This document shows, piece after piece, positions 10,934 to 22,341 of a stretch of DNA of 64,000 bases. The first letter of the stretch is position 1, and the number at the start of each line of letters is the position of its first letter. Source of the stretch: Bombardia bombarda (lineage: Eukaryota > Ascomycota > Sordariomycetes > Sordariales > Lasiosphaeriaceae). The notes under the pieces were generated by a model. The model was given only the letters and a program-made list of their open reading frames with translations. It made no database searches and was not told the origin of the DNA. The translations under genes and the position numbers were made by a program. The stretch is taken from positions 6,696,001 through 6,760,000 of the forward strand of contig JAULSR010000002.1 of the NCBI GenBank assembly GCA_030512295.1, written 5' to 3'.

Positions 10934-13243
10934 ATGCATGAGACAGACACAGTAATCAGGGAGAACGAGGAGAAATCTCAGAAAATGAGAGACATCACCG
11001 AGCTACCGCAGGACCTCTTTCTCATCATCCTTTCCTACCTGCCACCGCGGACCTGCGTGCGTTGTCGCTCCGTGTCCCGCCAGTGGTTCGCCGTCTTCAC
11101 CAGCGACGAAGTCTCGCTCCTCCTCCTGCGATGGAACTTTCCGCGATGTCGCGAGGTGCGCCTGGCTGCTGCTGCTGCTGCCGCCGCCGCCGCCGTGGTC
11201 GACCCCGCCGTTCCTCTTAGCTTCGACCTCCCCAACAACGCGAGCGTTGAGCTCGCCTGCATTGCCCGTAAGCCTCAGCCATGGTCATGCACCTTCGCCG
11301 CCGTGGCTCGGCGCTACCATCATCTCCGTCGGGCCCAGCCCCACGTCGTGGAGAAGCTCCCCATGGCCCGGCAGACCCGGAACGACAAACTCTCCGACTT
11401 CTCCTTTATTGGTGTTGCTACCTGGAACCGCTTCCTGCGTCTGGACGACAAGACGGCCAATTTCCACTACCCTGATCCCGCCTGGTGGTACAGTCAAGAG
11501 GATGGGGTTCTGGTGTATCCGGCCGAGAAAAGTGACAGCGGCAGTGACAGCGGCTACGTCTACCAGCTCTACGATCTCTCCACGGGAAAACACTTCCATG
11601 TCCCGTTTGACGTCCGTCAGAAGCACATTCGCCGAGTGCGATTGGCCCAGGGCGTCTTGATATTCGAGTGGGCCGAGGCCCACCCGTACCACAAGTTGAA
11701 CGACAGAGAGGTTGTGCATCGCCATTTCGTCACGGCATTCGACATTGTCCGTACTCCCTCTTGGACGTGGTCAGTCGAGTTCCGTTCTGAGTGGAAGCTT
11801 CACTTTTTGGGACTGCCCCTGAACCGCTCAGACCGCTTCTTCTCCGCCCACACGGCCACACATTACGCCGTCTACTTTTGGCAGCCAAACCGCTCGCTTT
11901 ATCAAGACGACCCCATCGAGCAGCTGGCTGTCTGGGACATTTCCTCCCCCAGCCCCTACCGCCCGTCCCAAGATCCCAACGGCGACAAACGACCATTATC
12001 CAGCCATGCTCCCCCTCCGCCCAACGGCCTATGGGGCGGTGGGCTGAAGGTCACCCTGCCCAGTAGCAGTGACAGTGCCACCAAGGTCATAGTTTCAACA
12101 GACTCCTCCAGCAGTAGCAGCACCACAGCAGATGCAAAGTTATGGAACAACAAGACGTCTTCTGCTCTCGCCACCGCTACCGCCGGCCCCCAGGTCATCC
12201 GGCGCATGACCTGGCCCCAACTTGATTTCCACGGCTTGCGCCAGCGCGCCACCCCACAGCTCCGCAACCTCGCCCTCGACGACCGCAACCTCTACGTCGT
12301 CGAGGAGGAGCATCGTTGGGCCGACGGCCAGCACAGCTCTCTGAGCCCGCCCCGCGTCCATCTCGTCCGCTGCACGGGAATCCCCATCATCCCCGCCCCA
12401 CCAGCCACCGCCGAGGCTCTGGCAAGAGTTCAAAAACTAGCAACATCGACTGGGAGCCCATACAACAATAACAGTACCATCTCAGCCATCACTGACGGCC
12501 CCGTCCTCGGCCCCATCTGGGTCGACGCCTGCGGCGCTGACGGCGACGTCAACATGAGCTTTTGCCGCCGCGTCGCAGCCGCCAACCAGACCGCCTCCGG
12601 CGCCGCCCCCGGCTCCTGGCCCCCGCCCCCCGTCGCCTCTCTCAACGTCGCCAGCCTCGAACACCTCCGCGCCCAGCTGCACGGACGCGCCGCCTCCTCC
12701 AGCGCCGGCACCGGCACCTCTTGGCCCTGGGTGTTCGCCACTGACAGCAGCATCGGCAAACATCCCTCGGGCTCGACAACAGACTTGACCACCGGGCTGA
12801 CTCCGCAGCGCTGGCCCGGCTGGGCGCCCTGCTGGCGGCACGAGGACTTTCCCTACCTGACCGTCGCCGAGATGGTGGATCTCGCTGCCGGGGTTAGAGT
12901 CACGGCGCGGCATTGCTTCATGCTTGAGACGCTGTCGGTGCATGTACGGCCGGCAATTGCGGTCAAGGGGGCTGCCCCGCCGCCGGCGGAGGAGGAAGAC
13001 GAGGACGAGGTTGATGATGACGATGGCGCTACTACTTCTAGTAGCTCGCCGCCGCTGGCAAACCGTAGACGAGGGAATAGTAATGGCGACGCAAAGAAAC
13101 TACGAGGGCCTGGGAGGTGTGAGGAGGTGCAGTTCCCTGATGAGATGTGGTGCGAGCTTGTGGGAAGGGGCCACATTGCTGGAGACGAGAGGTGGATCGT
13201 TGGAGAGGATGAGAGGGGTAACATTACTATTGTGAGATTCTGA
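10934..13243 (+). CDS. F-box protein
   Basis: A single open frame of 769 residues. The first ATG is at 10,934; a second in-frame ATG at 10,985 immediately precedes the F-box and could be the real start. The F-box lies at about residues 20-65 (ITELPQDLFLIILSYLPPRT followed by CVRCRSVSRQWFAVF), the usual N-terminal position for a substrate receptor that docks on Skp1 in an SCF ubiquitin ligase. The rest has a large region with scattered tryptophans and aromatic residues and no identifiable repeat such as WD40 or LRR. Low-complexity inserts include an alanine run from a GCT/GCC repeat near 11,165-11,196, serine runs near residue 390, and an acidic stretch near residue 690. The substrate cannot be predicted. 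Fungal F-box genes of this type are often lineage-specific. The F-box call is firm and the degradation role is inferred. Confidence 0.85.
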   Translation: MHETDTVIRENEEKSQKMRDITELPQDLFLIILSYLPPRTCVRCRSVSRQWFAVFTSDEVSLLLLRWNFPRCREVRLAAAAAAAAAAVVDPAVPLSFDLPNNASVELACIARKPQPWSCTFAAVARRYHHLRRAQPHVVEKLPMARQTRNDKLSDFSFIGVATWNRFLRLDDKTANFHYPDPAWWYSQEDGVLVYPAEKSDSGSDSGYVYQLYDLSTGKHFHVPFDVRQKHIRRVRLAQGVLIFEWAEAHPYHKLNDREVVHRHFVTAFDIVRTPSWTWSVEFRSEWKLHFLGLPLNRSDRFFSAHTATHYAVYFWQPNRSLYQDDPIEQLAVWDISSPSPYRPSQDPNGDKRPLSSHAPPPPNGLWGGGLKVTLPSSSDSATKVIVSTDSSSSSSTTADAKLWNNKTSSALATATAGPQVIRRMTWPQLDFHGLRQRATPQLRNLALDDRNLYVVEEEHRWADGQHSSLSPPRVHLVRCTGIPIIPAPPATAEALARVQKLATSTGSPYNNNSTISAITDGPVLGPIWVDACGADGDVNMSFCRRVAAANQTASGAAPGSWPPPPVASLNVASLEHLRAQLHGRAASSSAGTGTSWPWVFATDSSIGKHPSGSTTDLTTGLTPQRWPGWAPCWRHEDFPYLTVAEMVDLAAGVRVTARHCFMLETLSVHVRPAIAVKGAAPPPAEEEDEDEVDDDDGATTSSSSPPLANRRRGNSNGDAKKLRGPGRCEEVQFPDEMWCELVGRGHIAGDERWIVGEDERGNITIVRF

Positions 13244-14192
13244 AAGCTGGTTCTGGGATTTATACTTTTCATGGTTGTTCCTGTTTCTCTCTTGTTCTGT
13301 TCTTTTTGTTGCTGCTAGACGTTCTATCATTACAGCGCATGTGCACATTTATGTCAGACTTTCAGCACTGCAGGCATGGAATTAGAATAATCTCTGGACT
13401 TAATACAGAGTATATAGCTCAGTACGTCGTACTACATTTACATATCACCCTTTACACACCTTGATTAAGCGCCCCCCTTGTCTTGTAAGTTATGATTCTG
13501 CTTGTAATCTATATATATGATACAGTGCATAATCGAACGGTATCTGCTATCTGCCATCTGGCGCATCTCATCATCGACAGACGGACCCATGATCCAGGTC
13601 CTGATCCTGATCCCGCCCATCATTCGTGGAGTTTAGGAATGTTAAAAACCCCCTCAGGTGGATATTACTCAAAATAATAAAAGCCCGATAAAAAGAAATA
13701 GACCAGACTACTCCACGTACGCCGCCCCGCCGGCTCATCCATAAATCGAATAATAAAAAAAGAAAACCCAAACAATGACAAAGTGGAGGGTTCCGTCTTT
13801 GATCCTCCATCGCTGTGCAAGAATGCTCTTGTGTAAAATAAACAGAAGAAGAAGTAGGGAAGAAGAACAAAACAAAACACCCGGGTCAGTTCATCGCATA
13901 GCTGGCTAGACGCCAATCTTCTGAACCCCCCATCCTCATAAGCATAAGTAAACCCCCGTCGTTACCTCTCCTCCCTCCAAAGCCGCGAAGTCTCTGTCTA
14001 TATTTTGAGCCATCATCAACCCAATTTTCAACTCATCAGCTCGGCAATGGATCCAGTGGTGGAATCATTGCATCTCCGATTAATCTATGCAACCAACGGA
14101 CCACGCTTGTCGAAAAAGTATCGTCTCGACAGTGTAAACGTCATGACAGGGAAAAAGTCCACGGGCCGGGGGGGGTTGTTGGCGGTGCTTGT
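13244..14192. other. Convergent intergenic region
   Basis: This lies between the 3' ends of the F-box gene (+) and the FAD hydroxylase (-). It is AT-rich and holds only short, low-complexity open frames. It should contain both terminators and polyadenylation sites. No gene, RNA or mobile element is recognisable. Confidence 0.55.
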
Positions 14193-16360
14193 CTAGCACG
14201 ATTCTGGAACCTGCAGAAAACGGTCATAATAAGTGTCGAGCCATTTGGCAGCCTCTTCGCCGGCGTCATCTATGCTCGAGTCCCATCTTCCGATGGAGCC
14301 GACATAACCGTCTGGGCGGACGTTAACGATAGCCACCTCGCCGGGGCCGAGGCTTCCTAGCCACTTGTTGGTGCACAACGTGCCACGAGTGTCCTGCTCT
14401 GGGACATCGTCTAGGTAAAATGTCCATCGGCTATCTTGAAGTAACGGCGGCAAATCTGTGATCTCAATATCACTCTTGGGCATCGTGGCTGAAAAAAGGT
14501 GTTAGTTGCATTATGATAACAATCACCATGTGAGTTTTGGTGGAAACTTACTAATAAGGGAAAAAGTAAACAGATGGCTCACTGCCGTGTATCGTTCAGG
14601 GCGAAGATAAATGTCCTCAGGGGCAGGCAAGCGGGGCTGTTTGGCGTACGAAACGGCGGCGGCAGCAGATAGCTGACTTACAAGCGACTCGCCTGAGGCA
14701 ATCGCATGGCAGAAGGTGTCAAGGAAGATGCGTGACTGATGGACATCCCACATCAGCAGATAAATGCGGAATTGGCCAAGCATGGGAATGTCGAGCTGAA
14801 TATCGACAGGGTTGGAATCCAAGTAGCGAGTGACTTTGGCAGGCGGAAGGAGACAACCCGGTTTGGCATCTCCCATAACCCAGGCCTGCGGCTCATTCAT
14901 GTTGATGGCGTTTTCGCTGTACTCAGCGCCAATGCCCGAAATAAATCGAACGTTCGTCTTGAAGTTTTCGGCGAGGGCAATCGCATCTCCTCCAGCAATC
15001 TGATTGGCGTGTTCGTAATCAAAGTTGAGTAGGTCAAGAGCAATTTTTCTCCTTTCTTGATCATAGCTCTGCAGCAGTGCCGGTTTGGCGAGGCCCCGGA
15101 CCGCGAGGTTGAGTTTCCAGCCAATATTCCAGGCATCATGCATGGACGTATTCATACCTTGAGCAGCCTTTGGCGAATGCGTGTGGCTGGCGTCTCCGGC
15201 TAGAAAAGCTCTGGTTCTATCATCGCAGAATCTGCCGGCAACTCGCTGGCCGATCTGGTAACGCCCAAACCACTCAATGTACTTCCAACCAACCTCAAAC
15301 GGTGCCATTATGTCTTTGGCGCGCTGCATTACAAAATCTTGACCCAGTTGATTTCGATCGGCCTTCGGGCTGCTCTTAAGCTCGATGTAAAATCTCGTCA
15401 TGTTGCGCTCACGGGGGATGATCAGAATAGACCCATGTTCCTGTGAATAGACAAGCGTCTTGGACCAAATATCGGGGAAGTCGGTCACCAACTCGCCGTC
15501 AAGAACACCCCATAAAGAGGCTTGTGACAAGCCGACAGGTCTGGCATCGGGAATACATTTTCTGACCTTTGAGTGAGCGCCATCACCTGGACGATGTCAG
15601 TGGACCATGTTTGCGGCTTGTCCTCTGCTTTGGGATTCAAAGGGGACCTACATCCAACAAGATATTGCGCAAGAAGAGTTTTTGGATCTTGGGTTACGTT
15701 TGTGCGGCAGTTGATCTGGAGCGGGCCGCCTTTGCTGTCACAGACGCTGTAGGACTCAAAAGCGGTATTTCTCCGCACCTCAAGTCCGCGCTTCTTCATG
15801 TCCTCAATAAAGAGGCTCTCCACCATACCCTGGTGCACCAGCAAAATGTAGGGGTCCAAGACGTCGATGACCGGAGGATAGTGGACTTCGCGGCCAAGAC
15901 GATGAAGGGGCTCCTCGGCCGTGCTCCGCCAAAATGCGATATCGTAGACTCGTACCCCGCGTTGCAGCAAGGGATCTGCCAGTCTCATCTGGCGGAAAGT
16001 CTCGATCGTCTTGGGCTGCAGGCCGTCGGCTCTGTAGCATTGAATACATATTAGAATGCGAAAGTCAGGATGATTGATGATAGGCGCAATCCCAGGGGCG
16101 ACTTGCCTTCCTACAGGAGTTTGATCTGCTCTGTCGTCCACAACCTCCACCTTGACGCCGAACCGGCCAAGGTTGCAGGCCAGCATGAGTCCTGCCGGGC
16201 CGGCGCCAACAACGCATACCTGGCATTCTACAGGTTGCTCGGGCATGCTTCGGAGCAATGTCAAGCGATCAACACACTCTGCTGCAGCAGCGGCCGCTGC
16301 TGCTTTGGGGCTGTCATTGAGCGGTTCTTCGATGGGTTTCTCGAGGACGGAGGGGGCCAT
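14193..16360 (-). CDS. FAD-dependent aromatic hydroxylase (phenol 2-monooxygenase-like)
   Basis: Four exons on the minus strand, 16360..16107, 16031..15652, 15586..14552 and 14488..14193, give 654 residues, close to the 620-665 usual for fungal phenol-hydroxylase-type enzymes. Intron 1 (75 bp) has a GC donor (AG|GCAAGT) and an ACAG acceptor; introns 2 and 3 (65 and 63 bp) are GT-AG. Visible group-A flavoprotein motifs are the Rossmann GxGxxG (VVGAGPAG, residues 50-57), the DG motif in [10 protein letters not shown] (from residue 211) and the GD motif in [13 protein letters not shown] (GD at 342-343). The last 170 or so residues correspond to the thioredoxin-like dimerisation domain of this family, and NVRPDGYVG lies near the C-terminus. 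Such enzymes use NADPH and O2 to ortho-hydroxylate phenolic rings, in aromatic catabolism or secondary metabolism. No pathway neighbours are present, so the substrate is unknown. An alanine run (residues 20-27) precedes the fold. Confidence 0.88.
16032..16106 (-). other. GC-AG intron 1 of the FAD hydroxylase
   Basis: The exon ends with GGAAG and the intron begins GCAAGT, the classic context for a GC donor; it ends in ATGCTACAG. Splicing here joins the sequence as [12 protein letters not shown], the expected conserved block, and keeps the frame. No GT donor gives this junction. Confidence 0.8.
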
Positions 16361-19300
16361 CGTAGTCTATGACACTGGCGACTGACTAATACCTAACGAA
16401 CGGGTACGTCGGAGTTGGTGTGTCTCTTTCCTTTTCTTTTCCGTCAAAGGAAAAAAGAAAGCTGCAAACAGGGAGGCCAGGACCGTTATACACGGGCCGA
16501 GTGACGCTGGCAGTAAGGCGGTCGAGCCACCGGAACCAAACGGGAAATATAAGCACGCAACAGGCAAGCACACACCCCAATCGCCAAGGAGGCAGTCGAG
16601 ACTATTTCGAGGGAGCGAAAAGGCAGACAGGCAGACAGGCAGCAGTGGCGGCGGTGTGGTAATGGTAGGTAGGCAAGGTAAAGTAAGGTAGTTGTAGTAT
16701 TCCGATGTGCGGTCTTCTGGAGGATACCAGTGGTGGTGGGACGTAACTTCTGCAAACGGCGGGCGGGTACGAATATTCTCTTACACAACCGCTTGCTCGG
16801 GTCTCGGGGACAGGCGCAAGGGCAGAAAAGGGAAAGCGACAACCACCAGGACGGAGGCGCAAAGGACATGCATCGTGTCAAGTCAAAGGGGTGGGAGGGG
16901 AAGGAGTCAGGCTGGTGGACGGCAAAGTCTGGCGATGCAATCAATGGATGGCTCTGTGGATTGATGGACTTTACAAAGCGGATACATGCGATGCTGAGCT
17001 TCGCTGTCGAATTCAAAGGTGGGCTGATTCGATGCGGTAGATGATCTGATCTCGCCTTCTTTTGCACGCGACCCTGGCCCTTGGCGGCGCCCTATTGGCT
17101 GCTGCTGTGGGGCCCATAATCCTCAAACAGTCGAGCTGCCAGTCGAAGCCAGTCTGGACCATGGGCCGTCAGACGAGCCCTTTTGCGGCCCCAGAGATCG
17201 CTGGCGCCACCTCCCATCACCCCTACCCGCACCCGCACCCCTCACTTGGCTACCTACCTTGGGTAGGTACTTAGTGCCTGAATCTGCAGCCCAGAACAAC
17301 CCCACCACCGCCTCTTTCAGCCTCTGACCTGCAAAGTTGAAGTCAAAACGTTAACAAGGGAGTCCGCGACATTGAAGATACCTCTGTCAGTTACGTATTA
17401 TTAGTCGGTCAATAGCATTCTGAACAAGCGCCCAGCGAGTGCCCGAGCCATCATTATTTAAGGGACGCCCATTGCCGCATATATAGGTACCCGAGCACTT
17501 CTATCATTCTAGTATCAAGTAGCTCACTACCTTACCGAAGCTCCTAAAGTAAGCCCAGTAGGTAAAAATCCCCTCGGCAGCGGTTCCCGACTGCATATGG
17601 CCCATCTGTCTGTTCTCCAATTCCAGGATCTCAAGACAAGATCTAGACCGAGCCAGCAGCACAATGTGCTATCCAATACTAGAGTTGCTTTCACCTTGTC
17701 CGCTTATAGAAGAGGTGACAAAAAGGAGAAAGGGGGCAAAACAACACACAACACCAGGGATTCGCTGGTCGTCACCGACCCAACTACTGGCCCTCACTTG
17801 CTTATCTAGGGCAGAGCGGACGGGATGCCGGGTTCTCAAGTGGGTATGGTCGTATGTGGTCATCTGGGAACAAGTTTTCCATTAAGAAGGTGATTCACAG
17901 CCGTACCAACCATCTCCTAAGGTCTACCAGTTATAATACGTCGAATTTGAGAACTAGATCAGCAACTGAAAGTTAGTCTATGTTCGGCTTTAACAAATTA
18001 AATTCAAGTGAATATCTGCTTACGCTCGGGAAAAAAACCCGGCTGCTGTTCAACGAGCCCCCGATAACATACGGATCATACCCGAGGACGGAGGGAAAAG
18101 GGGCAACATAAACAGACAGACACGAGAATTCAACGGGTTGCGGACTGTTAAAAAAATGATACCCTTTTAGTCGTTATCAGACCGCTTCCACTCGATCTTG
18201 ATAGCCATAAATGGCAAGCGTCTGTCGTGTGTTTCGTCTTACCATGTGGCCACCATATGGCATCATGATCTGACCACATCCATCGAGATCTAGCTGACCA
18301 CAGCATAACCACACGCACGCACAGATGCCTATTTCGTCTGAAACACACGCCATCAGCAAGCAACGAAGGTTGTTCTTAGCTCAGAAATGGCCTTCTTTTT
18401 CTCTTCTCGGGAGAATACCGACAGCACTGTGTAAGCTGCTACAATGCTGTGCCACAAAGCATGCCGCGTCTTCGGCTTAGGATCAAGTACATGCGATACG
18501 AGACGGCATGTCATTGTAGATCCAGAGAGCAAAGCCTGGCCGGATGAAAGATGTGCCACCAGAAGTCAGCTCTCATCTGCGCCGCATGTTTGGAAATCCG
18601 ACACCATCTACCATTCAGATGCCTAGCTTGTTGACTGGTTCGATGCCTCTGCGTCTGTCAGCTAATACTCTCTTCATAGCGCGAACATACGAAGAACCTA
18701 TTGAAAGCAACTGAAGTCATAGAACAAGGATACAAAACCATGGACCAAACTGCAGTAAAGGCTGGATGAAAATGGGTTTCTGTAAAGGTGCTGTTCTGCG
18801 TTGTTCGAAAGGAGTAGCTGCCCTCTGTGGTTTCTCCTCGTCTCAAGGGCTTATCAAACAAGAGCTCTATAAAAAAATACATCGGATGCCTTGAATACTT
18901 TCTTAGCAATGTGTAAAGAAAACGCTGCATTCAATAAATCCCATGGGTATAAATATTCGAAATACGCACTCAAATTCATGGACATGATGCTTCTTTTCCC
19001 GTATCAGCGAGAAGGAACCCGAAGGAGCAAGGTTCCTGCAGCAGAAGCACCTTGGGCTCAATAGTAACTAGAATGATCAACACACACCCTCCGGTACCCA
19101 GGTAAGTATACATTCGGCTAAAGTCTTCCTTCCATCTCGGATACTCGAATTTTATAACTCCTATAACCTAACTAACACCTCAATGGCATCCAGAATAGTA
19201 CACTCATGGGTTGGTGTTAATCGCGGTTATCAGAAGCATCTCAATACTACATCGGATGACATAGATTGGCGCCAAGGGATCTTGAGATCCATGAGCACCC

Positions 19301-19628
19301 CATGCTTTTTGCAACATAAAACATCTCATCTCTGATGTGAGATATCTTGAAAATCGGCATTTAGAGATCAGATAAGTCTAGCAACAATCGAGATCAAAGT
19401 ATCACTAATGTTCAAAGCAATAGGAAACATATATGTTGTAAATAACATCGCCACTGAGCTTGCAATGTAGCTATCAATTCTTGATTTCTCCTTCATCTAA
19501 ACACGACCAGCTGTGCCTGCCTAATTACACACTGCATATCGACCAGCATGGGCATCGTCGTCGTCGAGAATCATCTATCCCTCCACAGCCGCCAACACTA
19601 AACTGATGACAACTCATCCACTATCCAC
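16361..19628. other. 3.3-kb intergenic region without recognisable genes
   Basis: This lies between the FAD hydroxylase (starting at 16,360 on -) and the 3' end of the Rok1 gene. Near 16,620-16,690 and 17,246-17,272 are GGTAGGT/ACCTACC motifs, the latter forming a clear inverted repeat. From about 17,900 to 19,600 the sequence is more AT-rich. Short open frames have no coding signature and no transposase or reverse-transcriptase motif was seen. Confidence 0.5.
17246..17272. repeat. Short inverted repeat CTACCTACC-TTG-GGTAGGTA
   Basis: Near-perfect hairpin-forming motif of the ACCTACC/GGTAGGT kind that recurs in many spacers of this window. Confidence 0.6.
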
Positions 19629-21920
19629 TCAGTCATCCAGCCCTCCCCACTCCCCATTATCGCCAGCATCATCATCTTCGCCGCCAGCCTTCTTGCGCTT
19701 CTTCTGCTGCTGACTCTCCTGCTGCTTCCTCTTCTTGCTCGCGTCAATCGCCGACTGCTTGTTATTATCCCTCCTCCTCTCCCACGAGCTCTTGGTAGTA
19801 ATCGTAGCCTTCCCGCCCGAGCGGCGCGATTCCATGCCGCGCACCTTGAGCTTCCGCTTGTCCTCCTTCGCCACCTTGGGCAGCGCGTCGAGCAGCCACT
19901 TCTGCACCGAAGACGCGTCATCGCCTCCTCCTCCGAGGGCCCCCTTACCGGCCTGGCGCTCACTCATAGCGATCACGTTGGCCACGCTCTTCACGAAGGG
20001 AATATCATCCTTGGTGTAAAACGTGACGGCGACGCCGCCCTCGCGGCCTGCACGGCCTGTCCTGCCGGCGCGGTGCACGTAGGCGGCGGCCGAGTTGGGC
20101 ACGTCGTAGTTGACGACGCCGTTGACGCCGGCAAAGTCGACGCCGCGGGCAAGCACGTCGGTCGTGATCAGGACCCAGACCTCGCCGCTGCGGAAGCGGG
20201 CCATGATCTTGGAGCGGACCGAGTCGGGGAGTGACGAGTGCAGCACGGCGACGCGCATGGACCCGCCCGCCTCGAGGGGGATGTCGTACTTGAGCTCGTC
20301 ATGCAGTGCCTGGGCGCGCTCAATGGTCTGAGTGAAGACCAGGAAGGGCGGGCGGAGCGGCGGGCCCGAGTCGGCGCTCGAGACGGGGTGTAGGAGCTGG
20401 CGGAGGGCCATAAGCTTGCCCGCTTCTGTGGCTGTGTATGTAAGCTTGTGGGTGACGTTAGGGACCGCCGTATCCTTAAGGCCGACGACGAGTCGGACCA
20501 GGGGCTTGGGCTGCGTCTTCATGTAGTTGGTCCTCTTTTCCAGCTGCTTGCTGAGGAGGGCCTCGATATTGGAGCCCATGGTGGCAGACCAGCACGTCAG
20601 CCGGAGGTTAGGGTTGGAGCAAGTCCTCCAAATGCCCAGCGTCTGTTTCCGGAAGACGGGGTCGAGCAGAACATCTGCTTCGTCAAGTACAAGAGACTTG
20701 ACAGATGGCAGCGTCTTCTTGACCCCTGTCTTCTCCCCGCCCAGGAAATTGAGTAGGATCTTGGGTGTCGTCACTAGGATGTCCACTCTGGCGGGTGGCT
20801 TTGCACCTGCCGAGTCTTTGCCCCCGTGTTCAGCGTCCGAAATCTCCTCACCACTAGCATCCGAGGCAGCGACTTCGTTATCGTTGTCATTATCCTCTTC
20901 GCTCACCTCGTCTTCTTTCTCATCTTCATCTTCTGGCTGTGCTTCTTGTTCCACATCTTCTGCCACCAGCCGCAAGGTTCTCTTCATGAGAACCACGCGC
21001 ACACCCGTGCCAATCGCCAACTTCCTCCCCTCGTTTACGATTTGACTGGCGAGTTCTCTAGTGGGCGCCACGACCACGGCCTCCAGTACGTGATCCTCTG
21101 CGCCGTTGCCTCCTTGGGCCCTCCGTCGGAGTATACTATCGATAGCGGGAATCAGGAAGCTGATGGTCTTGCCGCTGCCCGTCGGAGCGACCCCCAGGAA
21201 ATCGATGCCCCTCTCAGCATCCACGTCGGCCATGTCCTTGGCCTTCCTCAACGCCGTCTCGGGGCGCAACAGCAGCGGCAGGCTTCCCATCTGAACCTCG
21301 GTCGGCGCGCGGAAGCCCTGGCGCGTAAGGTTGTCCACTAACTGGGGTGCAACACCGTAGACGTGGCGCAGCTCAGAGAACGAGTTCAACGGCTGGGGGT
21401 AGATCTGTTTCTTGTCGGCCTTGGCAGTGCTCGTCGTTGTTGCCGGCGCCGCTGCCTTGCCCTCCTTGTCCTTCTTGGCCTTCTTGACCACCTTTGTCTC
21501 GGCTGGCGGCGCTTCTGCAGCTTCGCGTCCCGAGAGTATAGTAAGCTTCAGACGATGCGATCGGAATATCTGGCGGCAATCGTCTTCGTCGAGGAGCTTT
21601 TGCTTGCGCTTGGGAGGCTCGGGCTGTAGGTTCGCTGCTGAAGGTGTTTGCGACTCGGTGCCAGGGGCTGGTTTCGGCGCGAAATAGTCGACATCGCTCA
21701 CATCATTCTCCTCTTCATCCTCCTCTTCGTCCTGGGCTCCCTTTCTCCTCTTCCTCTTCTTTCCTCTCGTGCCGCCGACATCATCGTGGAAGAACTGGGG
21801 GTTGGTGCGGGCTCCTGCCGACGGAAGCTGCGTGGAGCCTGTGCTTGCGCCCGGGGCCAGTGGGTTCTTTTTGTTCTGCTTGATGCCCCGGGAAAGGACT
21901 TTGAGGATGTCCATCTTCAA
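19629..21920 (-). CDS. ROK1: Rok1/DDX52-type DEAD-box ATP-dependent RNA helicase
   Basis: A single open frame of 763 residues; the ATG at 21,914 (third codon) is an equally good start, giving MDILKVLSRG as in yeast Rok1. Helicase motifs in order: Q motif region FRAPTEVQMGSLP (203-215), motif I APTGSGKT (245-252), Ia APTREL (285-290), II DEAD (413-416), III SAT (445-447), ARGVD (591-595), VI HRAGRTGR (616-623). The N-terminal region is charged with basic clusters, and the C-terminus is a lysine-rich tail typical of nucleolar proteins. An acidic Glu/Asp insert of about 50 residues lies at roughly 325-375, between motifs Ia and Ib. Rok1 works in 40S pre-ribosome maturation, where it helps release snR30 from pre-rRNA. 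The family call is based on the N-terminal block and overall layout; DEAD-box helicase is certain. Confidence 0.9.
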   Translation of the reverse strand: MKMDILKVLSRGIKQNKKNPLAPGASTGSTQLPSAGARTNPQFFHDDVGGTRGKKRKRRKGAQDEEEDEEENDVSDVDYFAPKPAPGTESQTPSAANLQPEPPKRKQKLLDEDDCRQIFRSHRLKLTILSGREAAEAPPAETKVVKKAKKDKEGKAAAPATTTSTAKADKKQIYPQPLNSFSELRHVYGVAPQLVDNLTRQGFRAPTEVQMGSLPLLLRPETALRKAKDMADVDAERGIDFLGVAPTGSGKTISFLIPAIDSILRRRAQGGNGAEDHVLEAVVVAPTRELASQIVNEGRKLAIGTGVRVVLMKRTLRLVAEDVEQEAQPEDEDEKEDEVSEEDNDNDNEVAASDASGEEISDAEHGGKDSAGAKPPARVDILVTTPKILLNFLGGEKTGVKKTLPSVKSLVLDEADVLLDPVFRKQTLGIWRTCSNPNLRLTCWSATMGSNIEALLSKQLEKRTNYMKTQPKPLVRLVVGLKDTAVPNVTHKLTYTATEAGKLMALRQLLHPVSSADSGPPLRPPFLVFTQTIERAQALHDELKYDIPLEAGGSMRVAVLHSSLPDSVRSKIMARFRSGEVWVLITTDVLARGVDFAGVNGVVNYDVPNSAAAYVHRAGRTGRAGREGGVAVTFYTKDDIPFVKSVANVIAMSERQAGKGALGGGGDDASSVQKWLLDALPKVAKEDKRKLKVRGMESRRSGGKATITTKSSWERRRDNNKQSAIDASKKRKQQESQQQKKRKKAGGEDDDAGDNGEWGGLDD

Positions 21921-22341
21921 TTGAAATCTGGATTGGTCTGTGTCGACGTGACGGCAGACAAATTGTATATGCTCTCCAGGGATTTGGGCGGTCCAAAGGT
22001 GCGTACTTGGTCTTGCAGGTGCTTGTTACAAGCAAATTTTTGGCCCGATAAGATAAGAAAATCCCACCGCTGACTTTCCCCCACAGCGGGAGCCAGTGGA
22101 GGCTGCGGGTTGTAGGTGGGGTTCCCGAGTCCATACACAGTACCTGGTAGGTACTGTACAAAGTACAAACTGCCTGAAGATGGGACGAATGCGTATGCAA
22201 ATTAGGGGTGGCTCAGGTGGATAAGGTGTATGATATATTTAACCATTAGGTCTATACATTTTACCTATTTTACATGGCATTACTTACCCTGTCTTTATCT
22301 ACATATTCTTTACACTCTATGATTATACAAAAATATCCTCT
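21921..22341. other. Spacer between the IleRS and Rok1 genes
   Basis: 420 bp between two minus-strand genes, holding the IleRS 3' UTR and the Rok1 promoter. An ACCTGGTAGGTACTGTACAAAGTAC palindrome-rich element lies at about 22,141-22,165 (written here only to mark its place); nothing else is recognisable. Confidence 0.5.

Noticed and set aside
16361..19628. Transposon remnant in the AT-richer spacer
   Set aside because: No terminal repeats, target duplications or element-coded protein fragments were visible.
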